A DNA stretch of 64,000 nt, from NCBI GenBank assembly GCA_020683205.1, contig CP085689.1:744001-808000 (forward strand), given 5' to 3'. The stretch comes from Lentisphaerae bacterium WC36 (GTDB lineage Bacteria > Verrucomicrobiota > Lentisphaeria > Victivallales > SZUA-371). A program made the position numbers and the translations under genes. The notes beneath the pieces were generated by a model. It was not told where the DNA came from and made no database searches. It saw only the letters and a list, made by a program, of their open reading frames with translations. This document shows, piece after piece, positions 38,044-45,859 of the stretch. How positions within the stretch are numbered: position 1 is the first letter of the stretch; each line of letters begins with the position of its first letter.

Positions 38044-41000
38044 ATGATTAAGAAATTTCAAGGTAAAGCTGTAACGTTCTTGATGGCCAGTTGTGGGTTG
38101 TTTCTTTGTACTTCTCAACAATTGTCAGCTAAAAATCAGCTAACGCAGAAAGGCAGAGAAATTTTACAAAATGATTGGTTGTTTCAAGCAGGAAATAACG
38201 TGAGTAAAAAAACGTTATTAAAAGAGTATAACCAAACAAAAAGTATGATTGAGCGCTTGAGTACAAGTTATTCAAAGTTAGATTTTATCACACAAAAGGA
38301 GAAGTTAAAAAATTTAAAAGCAAAAATTGATAGTGCATTTATTAATGAAAAAGAATTATACTTTGAACTTAGAAAATTGAAACGTGAAGTCATGATGGCT
38401 AATCCTGCGATTAATTTTGATAAATTACTATTCATTGATCAGCCATATCCATTAAATAATAAGTATGGGGCTTGGGCTGGAGGTCCGCGTGAATGGGCAC
38501 ATGAAGCTCGTCATCGTAACGGCTTATCGGCTCTTTCTGGAGGTAAATTATTAGTTTTAAATGGTTTAAATCCAGATGGAAAAGTTACTAATTTAATTCC
38601 AAATGAATACGGTGCTTTATATCGTCCCGACATTTCATATGATGGAAAGAAAATTATTTTTTGTTTTAAGCCTGAAAATGATAAAGCGTATCACATTTAT
38701 GAAGTTAATGCTGATGGTACAAATTTAAAACAATTAACATTTGGTGATTATGATGATTTAGATCCGATTTACCTTCCAGATGGGAAATTAATGTTTTCAA
38801 CAACTCGTGCAAATTCATATATTCGTTGCATGCCGCAAACAGCATCATTTCAGTTAGCACGGTGTGACTCTGATGGTAAAAATATTTATGTTATTAGTCG
38901 TAATAATGAATGTGATTTTACTCCTGCAGTAATGAATGATGGTCGTATTTTATATACTCGCTGGGAGTACACAGACAAAGCTTTATGGCGTGTGCAAAGC
39001 TTGTGGGCAACTAACCCTGATGGTACAAATACGGTACACGTATGGGGAAATCAAAGTATTTGGCCCGATATGTTAACTGAAGCACGTCAAATTCCAAATT
39101 CGACACGTTTAATTTTTACCGCTAACGGTCATCACGGTTGGTTTGATGGCTCAATTGGTATTCTCGATCCAGAAAAGGGGATGAATTACCCTAAAGGTTT
39201 AACGCAAGTTACAACTGAGGTTGTTTGGCCAGAAACTGGCAAAGGACCACATGATGTTCCTGAGAAAGAAGAATATTTAAAAGCAGGAAAGCATTATGCC
39301 TACAAAACGCCATATCCGTTGAGTGAAGAGTTATTTTTGGTTTCGGCGCGTATTGGGGGGCATTTATATAATCAAAACCATGATCCAAAAACATATTTTA
39401 GTTTATACCTAATGGATACATATGGTAATAAAGAGTTAATTTACAAAGGCGAAAAAAATGTTTATCATGCAGTACCATTAATGGCACGTCAAAAGCCGCC
39501 GATAATCCCTGATCGTGTGGTATGGCCAAAAATTGATAATAATAAAAAAGATATTGATGTTGCTGATGGGATTTTATATAGTCAAAATATTTTTGAAAAT
39601 GCTGATGATATTCCAAGAGATAAAGCAAAATATTTACGTGTTATTGAAATGGATCCAAAAACATATACCTCATGGCGTAAGCAAGCACAACATGATGGTC
39701 CATCGGTTGGGATAACTCAAGCTGAAACGGTAAAAAGAATTCTTGGGACAGTGCCAATTGAAAAAGATGGCTCAGTTTATTTTAGGCTACCAGCGGGTAA
39801 GGCGGTATATTTTCAAGTTCTTGATAAAGATTATCAATGTATTAAGAATATGCGTTCATTCACTGGAGTTATGCCTGGAGAAATTCGCGGTTGTGTAGGA
39901 TGCCATGAAGGTCAAACAAATGCGCCAAGTGTTGCATTGACACAAGGCAAAAAGGGATTCGGTTTGGCGTTTAGAAAAGCGCCTGTCACATTGATTCCAC
40001 CACCATGGGGTGATATAGAAACAATTGGTTACGAACGTTTTGTTCAGCCGCTGTTAGATAAATATTGCATTAGTTGTCATGATGGCAGTGATAATAAAGC
40101 GTCAAAGAAAATTAATCTTAAATTTAGAGATTCAAATCGTCGAGTTCGTTATGATGTTAAGTTAAGCGATAAACCCTTATTTGCACAACCATATGTTGAT
40201 TTAGTTGGTGGTGGTGTAGGCTGGGGACGCGCGAAAAATAGAAAAAATATTGCTGGAGTTTTAGTTGTTGAAGGTTATGCAATTCAGGATCCAGAAAGCT
40301 TAAAAACATTACCAGCATATTCACATTTTTCTGCCGTTAGCCAATTAGTAAAGATTGCTTCAAGTGGCATGCATCATAAAGTTAAGATGAGTGATGATGA
40401 ATTAAGAAGGTTAAGAGCATGGGTTGACTGTAATGGTCCATATTTAGGTTTAGAAGAGATTCGTCAAATGAATGACCCATTATTGCCTGATGTTGAAAGA
40501 GTTGCAGTTCGCCCACGTGTGGGAACAGCACCAATAATTAATCGTTTTAATATTCGTCAAGATGGAGATTCATTTAAAGTTGCCGGTTGCGAAGCTTCAA
40601 CAATTTTTGATAAATTAAAAGTTAATAATTGGGCAAAAAATGCAAATATTGAAGTAATTTCAGCTACTTATGGCGCAAATAATAAAACTAAAGATGTGAC
40701 TAAGTATCTTAAGAATAGTTTCAAAAAACAACCATATGCACTTATTGGTAATTTTAATAAATTTTTTGGTGGGGATCCAGCTCCTCAAGTTATGAAAAAC
40801 TTAAAAATAATTTATCGAGTAAATGGTGTAGTTGGAGAGATTACCGTAAAAGAAAACGGCTTCATTATGTTAAAAAAATTAAAAAATAACAGTAAAAAAC
40901 AACAGGAAAAAATAATTATGAACCAACAAACAGTTATTATTTTAGGTGCAGATGATTGGGGTAAAGGTTTAAAAAATGCTGTTGAAAAGCATTTAAAAAA

Positions 41001-41412
41001 CTTAAACTATACAATTATTGACGCTAATGAATTGCATTCAGAAAATAGTAATTACTATGAAATCGCTGAAGTTGCTGTAAAAAAAATTCAAGATCAAAAA
41101 GCTAAATTTGGCATTCTATTTTGTGGTACAGGCATGGGAATGAGCGTGGTTGCTAATAAACACAATGGTATTGTGGCAGCTGTAGTAGAAAGCCCTTTTG
41201 GAGCAAGAATGGCACGTGCGGTCAACAATGCTAATGTTTTAGCGATGGGCGGAATGATATTATCTGAACATCAAGCAATTTTGGCAACTGATAATTTTTT
41301 AAATACTAATTTAGCTGATGGTCTTGAACAATTCAAAGATTTCCTAAGTGATGCAATTGAGAAAGTTGACAAAATTGATGATGAAAATAGAAAATTAATA
41401 TATAAAAAATAA
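38044..41412 (+). CDS. Exported HzsA-like di-heme protein joined in frame to a RpiB/LacA-type isomerase
   Basis: One reading frame of 1122 codons. Residues 1-30 are a signal peptide. Residues about 130-480 form a TolB/WD40-like propeller (SYDGKKIIF, NADGTNLKQLTFGDYDD, LPDGKLMFST). A hydrazine-synthase-alpha-like region holds two heme c motifs, CVGCH (617-621) and CISCH (675-679), then a C-terminal module with ATYGANNKTKDVTKYLK. From Met959 (40918) on there is a complete RpiB-type domain: VIILGADDWG, GILFCGTGMGMSVVANK and NANVLAMGG. The RpiB cysteine is kept, but the His residues of E. coli RpiB (H9, H99) appear as Asp and Val. AGGA at 40904-40907 could start a separate cytosolic RpiB at 40918. 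Usually these are separate proteins in separate compartments. Either a stop codon was lost, or two products are made. Confidence 0.85.
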   Translation: MIKKFQGKAVTFLMASCGLFLCTSQQLSAKNQLTQKGREILQNDWLFQAGNNVSKKTLLKEYNQTKSMIERLSTSYSKLDFITQKEKLKNLKAKIDSAFINEKELYFELRKLKREVMMANPAINFDKLLFIDQPYPLNNKYGAWAGGPREWAHEARHRNGLSALSGGKLLVLNGLNPDGKVTNLIPNEYGALYRPDISYDGKKIIFCFKPENDKAYHIYEVNADGTNLKQLTFGDYDDLDPIYLPDGKLMFSTTRANSYIRCMPQTASFQLARCDSDGKNIYVISRNNECDFTPAVMNDGRILYTRWEYTDKALWRVQSLWATNPDGTNTVHVWGNQSIWPDMLTEARQIPNSTRLIFTANGHHGWFDGSIGILDPEKGMNYPKGLTQVTTEVVWPETGKGPHDVPEKEEYLKAGKHYAYKTPYPLSEELFLVSARIGGHLYNQNHDPKTYFSLYLMDTYGNKELIYKGEKNVYHAVPLMARQKPPIIPDRVVWPKIDNNKKDIDVADGILYSQNIFENADDIPRDKAKYLRVIEMDPKTYTSWRKQAQHDGPSVGITQAETVKRILGTVPIEKDGSVYFRLPAGKAVYFQVLDKDYQCIKNMRSFTGVMPGEIRGCVGCHEGQTNAPSVALTQGKKGFGLAFRKAPVTLIPPPWGDIETIGYERFVQPLLDKYCISCHDGSDNKASKKINLKFRDSNRRVRYDVKLSDKPLFAQPYVDLVGGGVGWGRAKNRKNIAGVLVVEGYAIQDPESLKTLPAYSHFSAVSQLVKIASSGMHHKVKMSDDELRRLRAWVDCNGPYLGLEEIRQMNDPLLPDVERVAVRPRVGTAPIINRFNIRQDGDSFKVAGCEASTIFDKLKVNNWAKNANIEVISATYGANNKTKDVTKYLKNSFKKQPYALIGNFNKFFGGDPAPQVMKNLKIIYRVNGVVGEITVKENGFIMLKKLKNNSKKQQEKIIMNQQTVIILGADDWGKGLKNAVEKHLKNLNYTIIDANELHSENSNYYEIAEVAVKKIQDQKAKFGILFCGTGMGMSVVANKHNGIVAAVVESPFGARMARAVNNANVLAMGGMILSEHQAILATDNFLNTNLADGLEQFKDFLSDAIEKVDKIDDENRKLIYKK

Positions 41413-41527
41413 TAACATCCTTAACCAATTAAATAATTAAAGATGTTGAGTTAACTTATTTCTTAATGTTTTTAATTATTTGCTTTTAGGGTTTTTCTAA
41501 AAATAATATTTAGAAGAGCTCTATATG

Positions 41528-41580
41528 AAATTCTAAACTATGCACATTAACTTTCTCTTACTGTGTGTAGTTTAGAATTT
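41528..41580. terminator. 19-bp hairpin after the HzsA-RpiB gene
   Basis: Arms at 41528-41546 and 41562-41580 pair over 19 bp with two wobble pairs around a 15-nt loop. TTTCTTCTT follows. It is probably the terminator of the HzsA-RpiB transcript, 115 nt after the stop codon, though the stem is much longer than needed. Confidence 0.6.
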
Positions 41581-41611
41581 CTTCTTGATTATGTAGGGAA
41601 ATATAATCTAA

Positions 41612-41650
41612 AATATTTTAATAAAAAAATATTTTAATAAAAAAATATTA
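41612..41650. repeat. Tandem 16-bp AT-rich repeat
   Basis: AATATTTTAATAAAAA occurs twice in a row (41612-41627, 41628-41643) and begins a third time (AATATTA). It lies about 110 bp before the rhamnosidase start and could bend DNA at the promoter. Confidence 0.7.
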
Positions 41651-41762
41651 AAGAATGTATATTATTAGTAAATATAATAAATTATAATTAACTTTGAGAA
41701 TATTTTATATAGATGAGTTTTTAGTAATATTCTTGAGGTCAAGTAAAAAAAGGGTTAAACTT

Positions 41763-44144
41763 ATGAAATTAAAAGAAACATTAAAAAATTTAAGTTATTC
41801 AATTATTAGCTTAATTGCATTTGATTGTGGTGCTTCGTCTGCGGTCAAAGTTCAACTTGTAGAAGATAAAACAACAATGAGTTATTCGCTAGCAGGTGAT
41901 TTTGACTATAATTGGGGAAGTGCCAAATGGATTGGCGTTGCAGACTCTAAACAGCTTATTAAGCCAAATACTTGGTATAATTATCGTTATGATTTTATGC
42001 TTAATAATATTGCTAAAAGTGCAGTTGCTCGCATTTCGTGCGATAGTAAATATTGGTTATGGATAAATGAAAAATTAGTTGTGGTTGAAGGAACTCTTCG
42101 TCGAGGTCCAACCCCAAAAGATACGTATTATGATGTGGTTGATTTGGAGCGTTATTTGAGTAAGGGTAAAAATAAAATTGAAATACTGCAAAATTATTGG
42201 GGGCGTCATGGTTTTAGTCACAATTCGAGTGGTAAAGCAGGGCTTATTTTTAGCTTAGATCTTAATAATGGTGAAGCTTTTGTCAATTCAAATAAAGAGT
42301 GGCTTGGAGCTGTTGACTATCGCTATGGGAATTATAAAAATGATCATAAAAATTTCCGTTTGCCAGAGCGAAGTATTGATTACGACCCTACTAAAAGTTG
42401 CAAGATGGCACTTGTTCAGGAATTAGGGGCGGCAAATAGTGCTCCTTGGGGTAAGTTAGTAAAACGTCCAATTCCTTTATTGAAGGATTTTGGGTTAAAA
42501 AATTATGTACGTATTGAAACTGAAACAAAAGATAATAAAAAAATTATTAAAGCATATTTGCCTCATAATATGACAGTTAATCCATATTTTGAACTGCAAA
42601 ATAGTACTGATAAAGGTTCAGTAACCATTGGTACAGACAATAAATTTAATGCTATTGAATATAACTTTCACCTACAAACAGGTTTGAATAAATTTGAAGG
42701 ATTGAATTACATTAGTGGACATTATGTGGTTTATGAAATGCCAAAAAGTGTAGAAGTTAAAGCGTTGAAATTCCGTCAGGTTGGTTATGATAATAAGTTG
42801 GTTGGCTTTTTTAAGTGTGATGATTCGGTAATTAACTCGTTGTGGGACAAAGCTGAAAAAAGTTTATATATTAATATGCGCGACTCCTATACAGACTGCC
42901 CTGATCGTGAAAAGGCGCAATGGTGGGGTGATTTAGTTAATGAAATGACTGAATCATTTTATGTTTATGATTTTAAAAATACCCCACAGTTAGCTAAAAA
43001 AGGAATTTATGAATTAGCAAACTGGCAGCGTTTTGATAATGTTCTTTATAGTCCAATTCCCGCTGGATTACCTGAGCAAATTAAAAATAAAACTGGAGTG
43101 AAATGTAATCAAAATAATGGAGAGTGGTCACGTGAATTGCCTCATCAAATGCTAACAAGCATCGGCTATTATGGTTTTTACACCTATTATTTGTATAGCG
43201 GAGATAAAAAAACTATTAAAAATATTTATGACAATGTTAAACGTTATTTATCAATCTGGAAAATTGATACCCAAACAGGTTTAGTTGTTAAGCGCAAAGG
43301 AGGCTGGTATTGGGCTGATTGGGGTTCAAATAAAGATGATTACGTGCAATTAAATGCATTTTATTATGCGGCTTTAGATGGTGCGATTCGCATGGCCAAA
43401 GTTGTTGGTGCTAATGCTGATATTGCTAATTATCAAGCTCAACGTGCCAGTATTAAGAAAAATTTTGATAAATATTTTTGGAATGGTAGAGAATATCGCA
43501 GTAAAGATTATCAAGGTAAAACAGATGATCGTGCTAATGCAATTGCAGTTGATGTTGGTTTAGCTAAAAAAGAAAATTATGATAAAATTACCAAAGTTTT
43601 AACAACTCAATTTAATGCTAGCCCATACATGGAAAAATATGTACTTGAGGCATTGTTTAAAATGCATCGTTCCAAGGAGGCCATTGTGCGTATGAAAAAG
43701 CGCTGGATGCCTCAAATTAACAGCAAATTTACTACACTATCAGAATTTTGGGAAGTGGGAGCAAAGGGAGGAACTTATAATCACGGTTGGAGTGGCGGTG
43801 GATTGTTAATGATGTATCAATATATTGCAGGAATTCGTCCTTTAGAAGCTGGATTTGAAAAGTTTATTGTACAGCCTCAAATTGGCAATTTAAAGAAAAT
43901 TGAAGCAGGTTTTCAAACTAAATATGGCATGATTTATTTTGTATTAGATAAAGAAAATAAGCAGCTAAAGCTTGTAGTTCCAGCTAATACCAGTGCTGAA
44001 TTAGATTTAAGCTTAATAGGCTTTGATAATAGTTCAAAAGTGACAGCCGTATTGCACGAGAAGAAAAAAACAAAAAATATTAATTTTCTAGTTAAAGAAA
44101 AACAAGTTTTAACATCTGGATCATGGATTATAGCTGTGAAATAA
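41763..44144 (+). CDS. Exported alpha-L-rhamnosidase-like enzyme (GH78)
   Basis: About 794 residues. The N-terminus MKLKETLKNLSYSIISLIAFDCGASSA is a signal peptide. A carbohydrate-binding beta region (GSAKWIGVAD near 38-47 and a jelly-roll part with WLWINEKLVV) is followed by the (alpha/alpha)6 barrel. The GH78-type motif DCPDREKAQWWGD is at about 378-390; a downstream WSHP-like segment appears as NHGWSGG. A small beta domain ends the protein. I chose the ATG at 41763, preceded by AGGG 8-9 nt upstream; the frame continues to 41694 without another good start. Its place after the AraC gene and the HzsA-RpiB gene suggests use of rhamnose-containing glycans. Confidence 0.82.
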   Translation: MKLKETLKNLSYSIISLIAFDCGASSAVKVQLVEDKTTMSYSLAGDFDYNWGSAKWIGVADSKQLIKPNTWYNYRYDFMLNNIAKSAVARISCDSKYWLWINEKLVVVEGTLRRGPTPKDTYYDVVDLERYLSKGKNKIEILQNYWGRHGFSHNSSGKAGLIFSLDLNNGEAFVNSNKEWLGAVDYRYGNYKNDHKNFRLPERSIDYDPTKSCKMALVQELGAANSAPWGKLVKRPIPLLKDFGLKNYVRIETETKDNKKIIKAYLPHNMTVNPYFELQNSTDKGSVTIGTDNKFNAIEYNFHLQTGLNKFEGLNYISGHYVVYEMPKSVEVKALKFRQVGYDNKLVGFFKCDDSVINSLWDKAEKSLYINMRDSYTDCPDREKAQWWGDLVNEMTESFYVYDFKNTPQLAKKGIYELANWQRFDNVLYSPIPAGLPEQIKNKTGVKCNQNNGEWSRELPHQMLTSIGYYGFYTYYLYSGDKKTIKNIYDNVKRYLSIWKIDTQTGLVVKRKGGWYWADWGSNKDDYVQLNAFYYAALDGAIRMAKVVGANADIANYQAQRASIKKNFDKYFWNGREYRSKDYQGKTDDRANAIAVDVGLAKKENYDKITKVLTTQFNASPYMEKYVLEALFKMHRSKEAIVRMKKRWMPQINSKFTTLSEFWEVGAKGGTYNHGWSGGGLLMMYQYIAGIRPLEAGFEKFIVQPQIGNLKKIEAGFQTKYGMIYFVLDKENKQLKLVVPANTSAELDLSLIGFDNSSKVTAVLHEKKKTKNINFLVKEKQVLTSGSWIIAVK

Positions 44145-44169
44145 AATTAGTAAAATAATAATTTTAGGA

Positions 44170-44205
44170 GTCATCATTAATTAATGTTTATGGTGGCTTT
44201 TTTTT
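44170..44205 (+). terminator. Rhamnosidase gene terminator
   Basis: GTCATCAT (44170-44177) pairs with ATGGTGGC (44190-44197) with two wobble pairs, followed by a T8 run (44198-44205). It begins 26 nt after the stop codon. Confidence 0.88.
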
Positions 44206-44220
44206 GCAGAATATAAAAAA

Positions 44221-44290
44221 TGATCGATGGTTGAATTGTAATCATCGGGGGGGGAAGGAGAAACCTGAAAACAATTCATTCCATCGATCA
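44221..44290 (+). ncRNA. Candidate structured RNA: long hairpin with G8 and Shine-Dalgarno-like loop
   Basis: TGATCGATGG (44221-44230) is exactly complementary to CCATCGATCA (44281-44290). The pairing continues with TTGAATTGT against ACAATTCATT with one bulge, giving about 19 bp. The 31-nt loop holds G8 (44247-44254) followed by AAGGAG and AAACCT. In DNA this AT-rich a G8 run is very unusual. The strand is a guess. It could be a small RNA, an attenuator or a transposon end. Confidence 0.4.
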
Positions 44291-44597
44291 ATATTAATAT
44301 AATTAAAAATGTTTATAATTCAATACTAAAAAAGCAAAAAAAGTAAAAAAAAATATATGTTTTTAAAATTGCTTTTATAACTTGTTGATAATAAAATGGT
44401 TTAATGAAATGACATTTTTAAGCTATTTTTCACTTATATTTTTTAGTTATTGAAAGAAAGTTGCATTTTGGTCATTTTTTTTATATCATATTCACATTTG
44501 TTTTTAATGAAAGTAAAATATATTAGCTATCAATTAGAAAAAAATTTGCTTGCTATAAGCAAATTTTTAAAAATCTATAGATAAAAGAAAAAAGGAA

Positions 44598-44642
44598 AAT
44601 ATTATTACTTTAGTGAGAAATTTTCACTAAAGTAATAATATT
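44598..44642. repeat. 19-bp perfect inverted repeat
   Basis: Arms at 44598-44616 and 44624-44642 pair perfectly over 19 bp around a 7-nt centre. No gene ends nearby and there is no T run outside the stem, so it is not an ordinary terminator. Confidence 0.8.
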
Positions 44643-45246
44643 AACGAAGCTTCATAAGAAACTCCAAGTGTTAATGAAAGCCAGTTTGAAAAGTAGCAAG
44701 GAAAAAAAGAAAGTTCTTTTTCTCTAAATAATATAGTTAAAACTTTCACCAACAAGACCCTGAAATTGATTAGACCTATTACAAAATATATTTATAATCC
44801 CAAAAATATACTTTAGTCATAATCCCTTTTTCTATAAAATTTATTGTAAAAGAACAAGTTAAAGAGCCTTAGCTTTTTTAACATAGTTTTATTATAGTTG
44901 GAAAATATTGATATACAATTGACGAAAAATAATAAAAATTAACAAAAAATAATATTTTAGTAAAAAATATTGATAAATTCAATTTTTTTATGGATAATTT
45001 CTTATTGGGTATACCTGGTAATATAAATGGGAAAAAATATTAGAAATCGTCAGAAAAAACATTTATTAAATAATGATTACTTAGTTTAAAACTTTTTAAT
45101 ATTTTTATAACCTAAGAAAAATAACCTCAAAAAAATAGATTTATAAATATGCTAATTGTTTGGTTTTAAAAAAAATTAAATGTTTAATTAACCAGTAGAA
45201 GAATCTATAATGCCGATGTGTTGTTTTTAGCATTGCTTTAATAAAA

Positions 45247-45301
45247 TCAATTGACGAAAAGTAATATTTTGTTGATAGAGATGTTATTTTTCGTCAATTG
45301 A
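45247..45301 (-). terminator. CYTH gene terminator
   Basis: On the minus strand an 18-bp stem (45301-45284 with 45264-45247, one wobble pair, 19-nt loop) is followed by TTTTAT. It begins directly after the CYTH stop codon. Confidence 0.85.
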
Positions 45302-45772
45302 TTATTGCCATTTGCAAAATGGATTCTGAATTAAATTTGAATTTAGGTATTTTGTTTCTTGTGAAACTTCACGACCTAAATATGAAGGCTTTTCAAAATT
45401 TTCATCAATATGGCTTAGTTCAATTTCAGCGACTATTAATGGGGCATTGTCACCAAGAAATTCATCAATTACCCATTCGTGATTTTTATAAAATAAATGA
45501 TGCCTTTTTTTATGGATTAATACTTTTTGACAAAAAATTTCAAGCATTTGGTTGGCGTCTTTTAAAGGAATTTTATACTCGAATTCATTTCTTACACCAT
45601 TTTTATCACTGCTTTTTATTGTTAGTAGCGCGCATTCTTTGTTTATAATACGAATTCTAAAAACTCCAGAATCCAAAAAGCTATAACCTTGAATTATTTC
45701 GACACTTTTTGTGACAGAATTTCTCCATGAATCATCTTTTATTAAAAATTTTTTTTCAATTTCTTTTGCCAT
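45302..45772 (-). CDS. CYTH domain protein
   Basis: A 156-residue CYTH (triphosphate tunnel) protein. The signature EIEKKFLI is at residues 4-11, and the alternating charged residues of the tunnel appear through RIRIINKECALLTIK, NEFEYKIPL and VAEIELSH. Family members hydrolyse tripolyphosphate, thiamine triphosphate or nucleotide triphosphates, or make cyclic AMP; short bacterial ones of this size are usually tripolyphosphatases. The substrate here cannot be told. AGGAG stands 13 nt before the ATG, further than usual. It is divergent from the UMF1 transporter gene. Confidence 0.9.
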   Translation of the reverse strand: MAKEIEKKFLIKDDSWRNSVTKSVEIIQGYSFLDSGVFRIRIINKECALLTIKSSDKNGVRNEFEYKIPLKDANQMLEIFCQKVLIHKKRHHLFYKNHEWVIDEFLGDNAPLIVAEIELSHIDENFEKPSYLGREVSQETKYLNSNLIQNPFCKWQ

Positions 45773-45859
45773 GAGTGTAATTTGCTCCTATATTTAATTT
45801 TAAGATAAATACAAATTTGATAAAAATCAACTAACCAATCAATTATATATGGGTAAATC

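Larger units (their letters stand above)
41413..41762. other. Gene-free spacer before the rhamnosidase gene
   Basis: No gene. It contains the hairpin AACATC / GATGTT just after the HzsA-RpiB stop, the long hairpin at 41528-41580 and 2.5 copies of a 16-bp AT-rich repeat at 41612-41650, which are listed separately. Confidence 0.7.
44206..45246. other. 1.0-kb gene-free region with strong hairpins
   Basis: No credible gene on either strand. Notable parts are a 70-nt hairpin with a G8 loop (44221-44290), a 19-bp perfect hairpin (44598-44642) and a pairing GTTAAAGAGC / GCTTTTTTAAC near 44858-44882. There is also a copy of CAATTGACGAAAAATAA (44916-44932) that recurs in the CYTH gene terminator. The rest is A/T-rich and unassigned. 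The density of inverted repeats suggests small RNAs or remnants of a small mobile element. Confidence 0.65.

Noticed and set aside
41694-41762. Upstream extension of the rhamnosidase
   Set aside because: The added residues would hide the signal peptide, and the ATG at 41763 has its own ribosome site.
44240-44270. Loop with GGGGAAGGAG resembled the SRP RNA apical loop
   Set aside because: The conserved SRP internal loop and AGCAG segment are missing, and the stem does not match.
45298-45648. Plus-strand frame of 116 codons
   Set aside because: It is antisense to the CYTH gene, which has a clear family signature, and it lacks a ribosome site.
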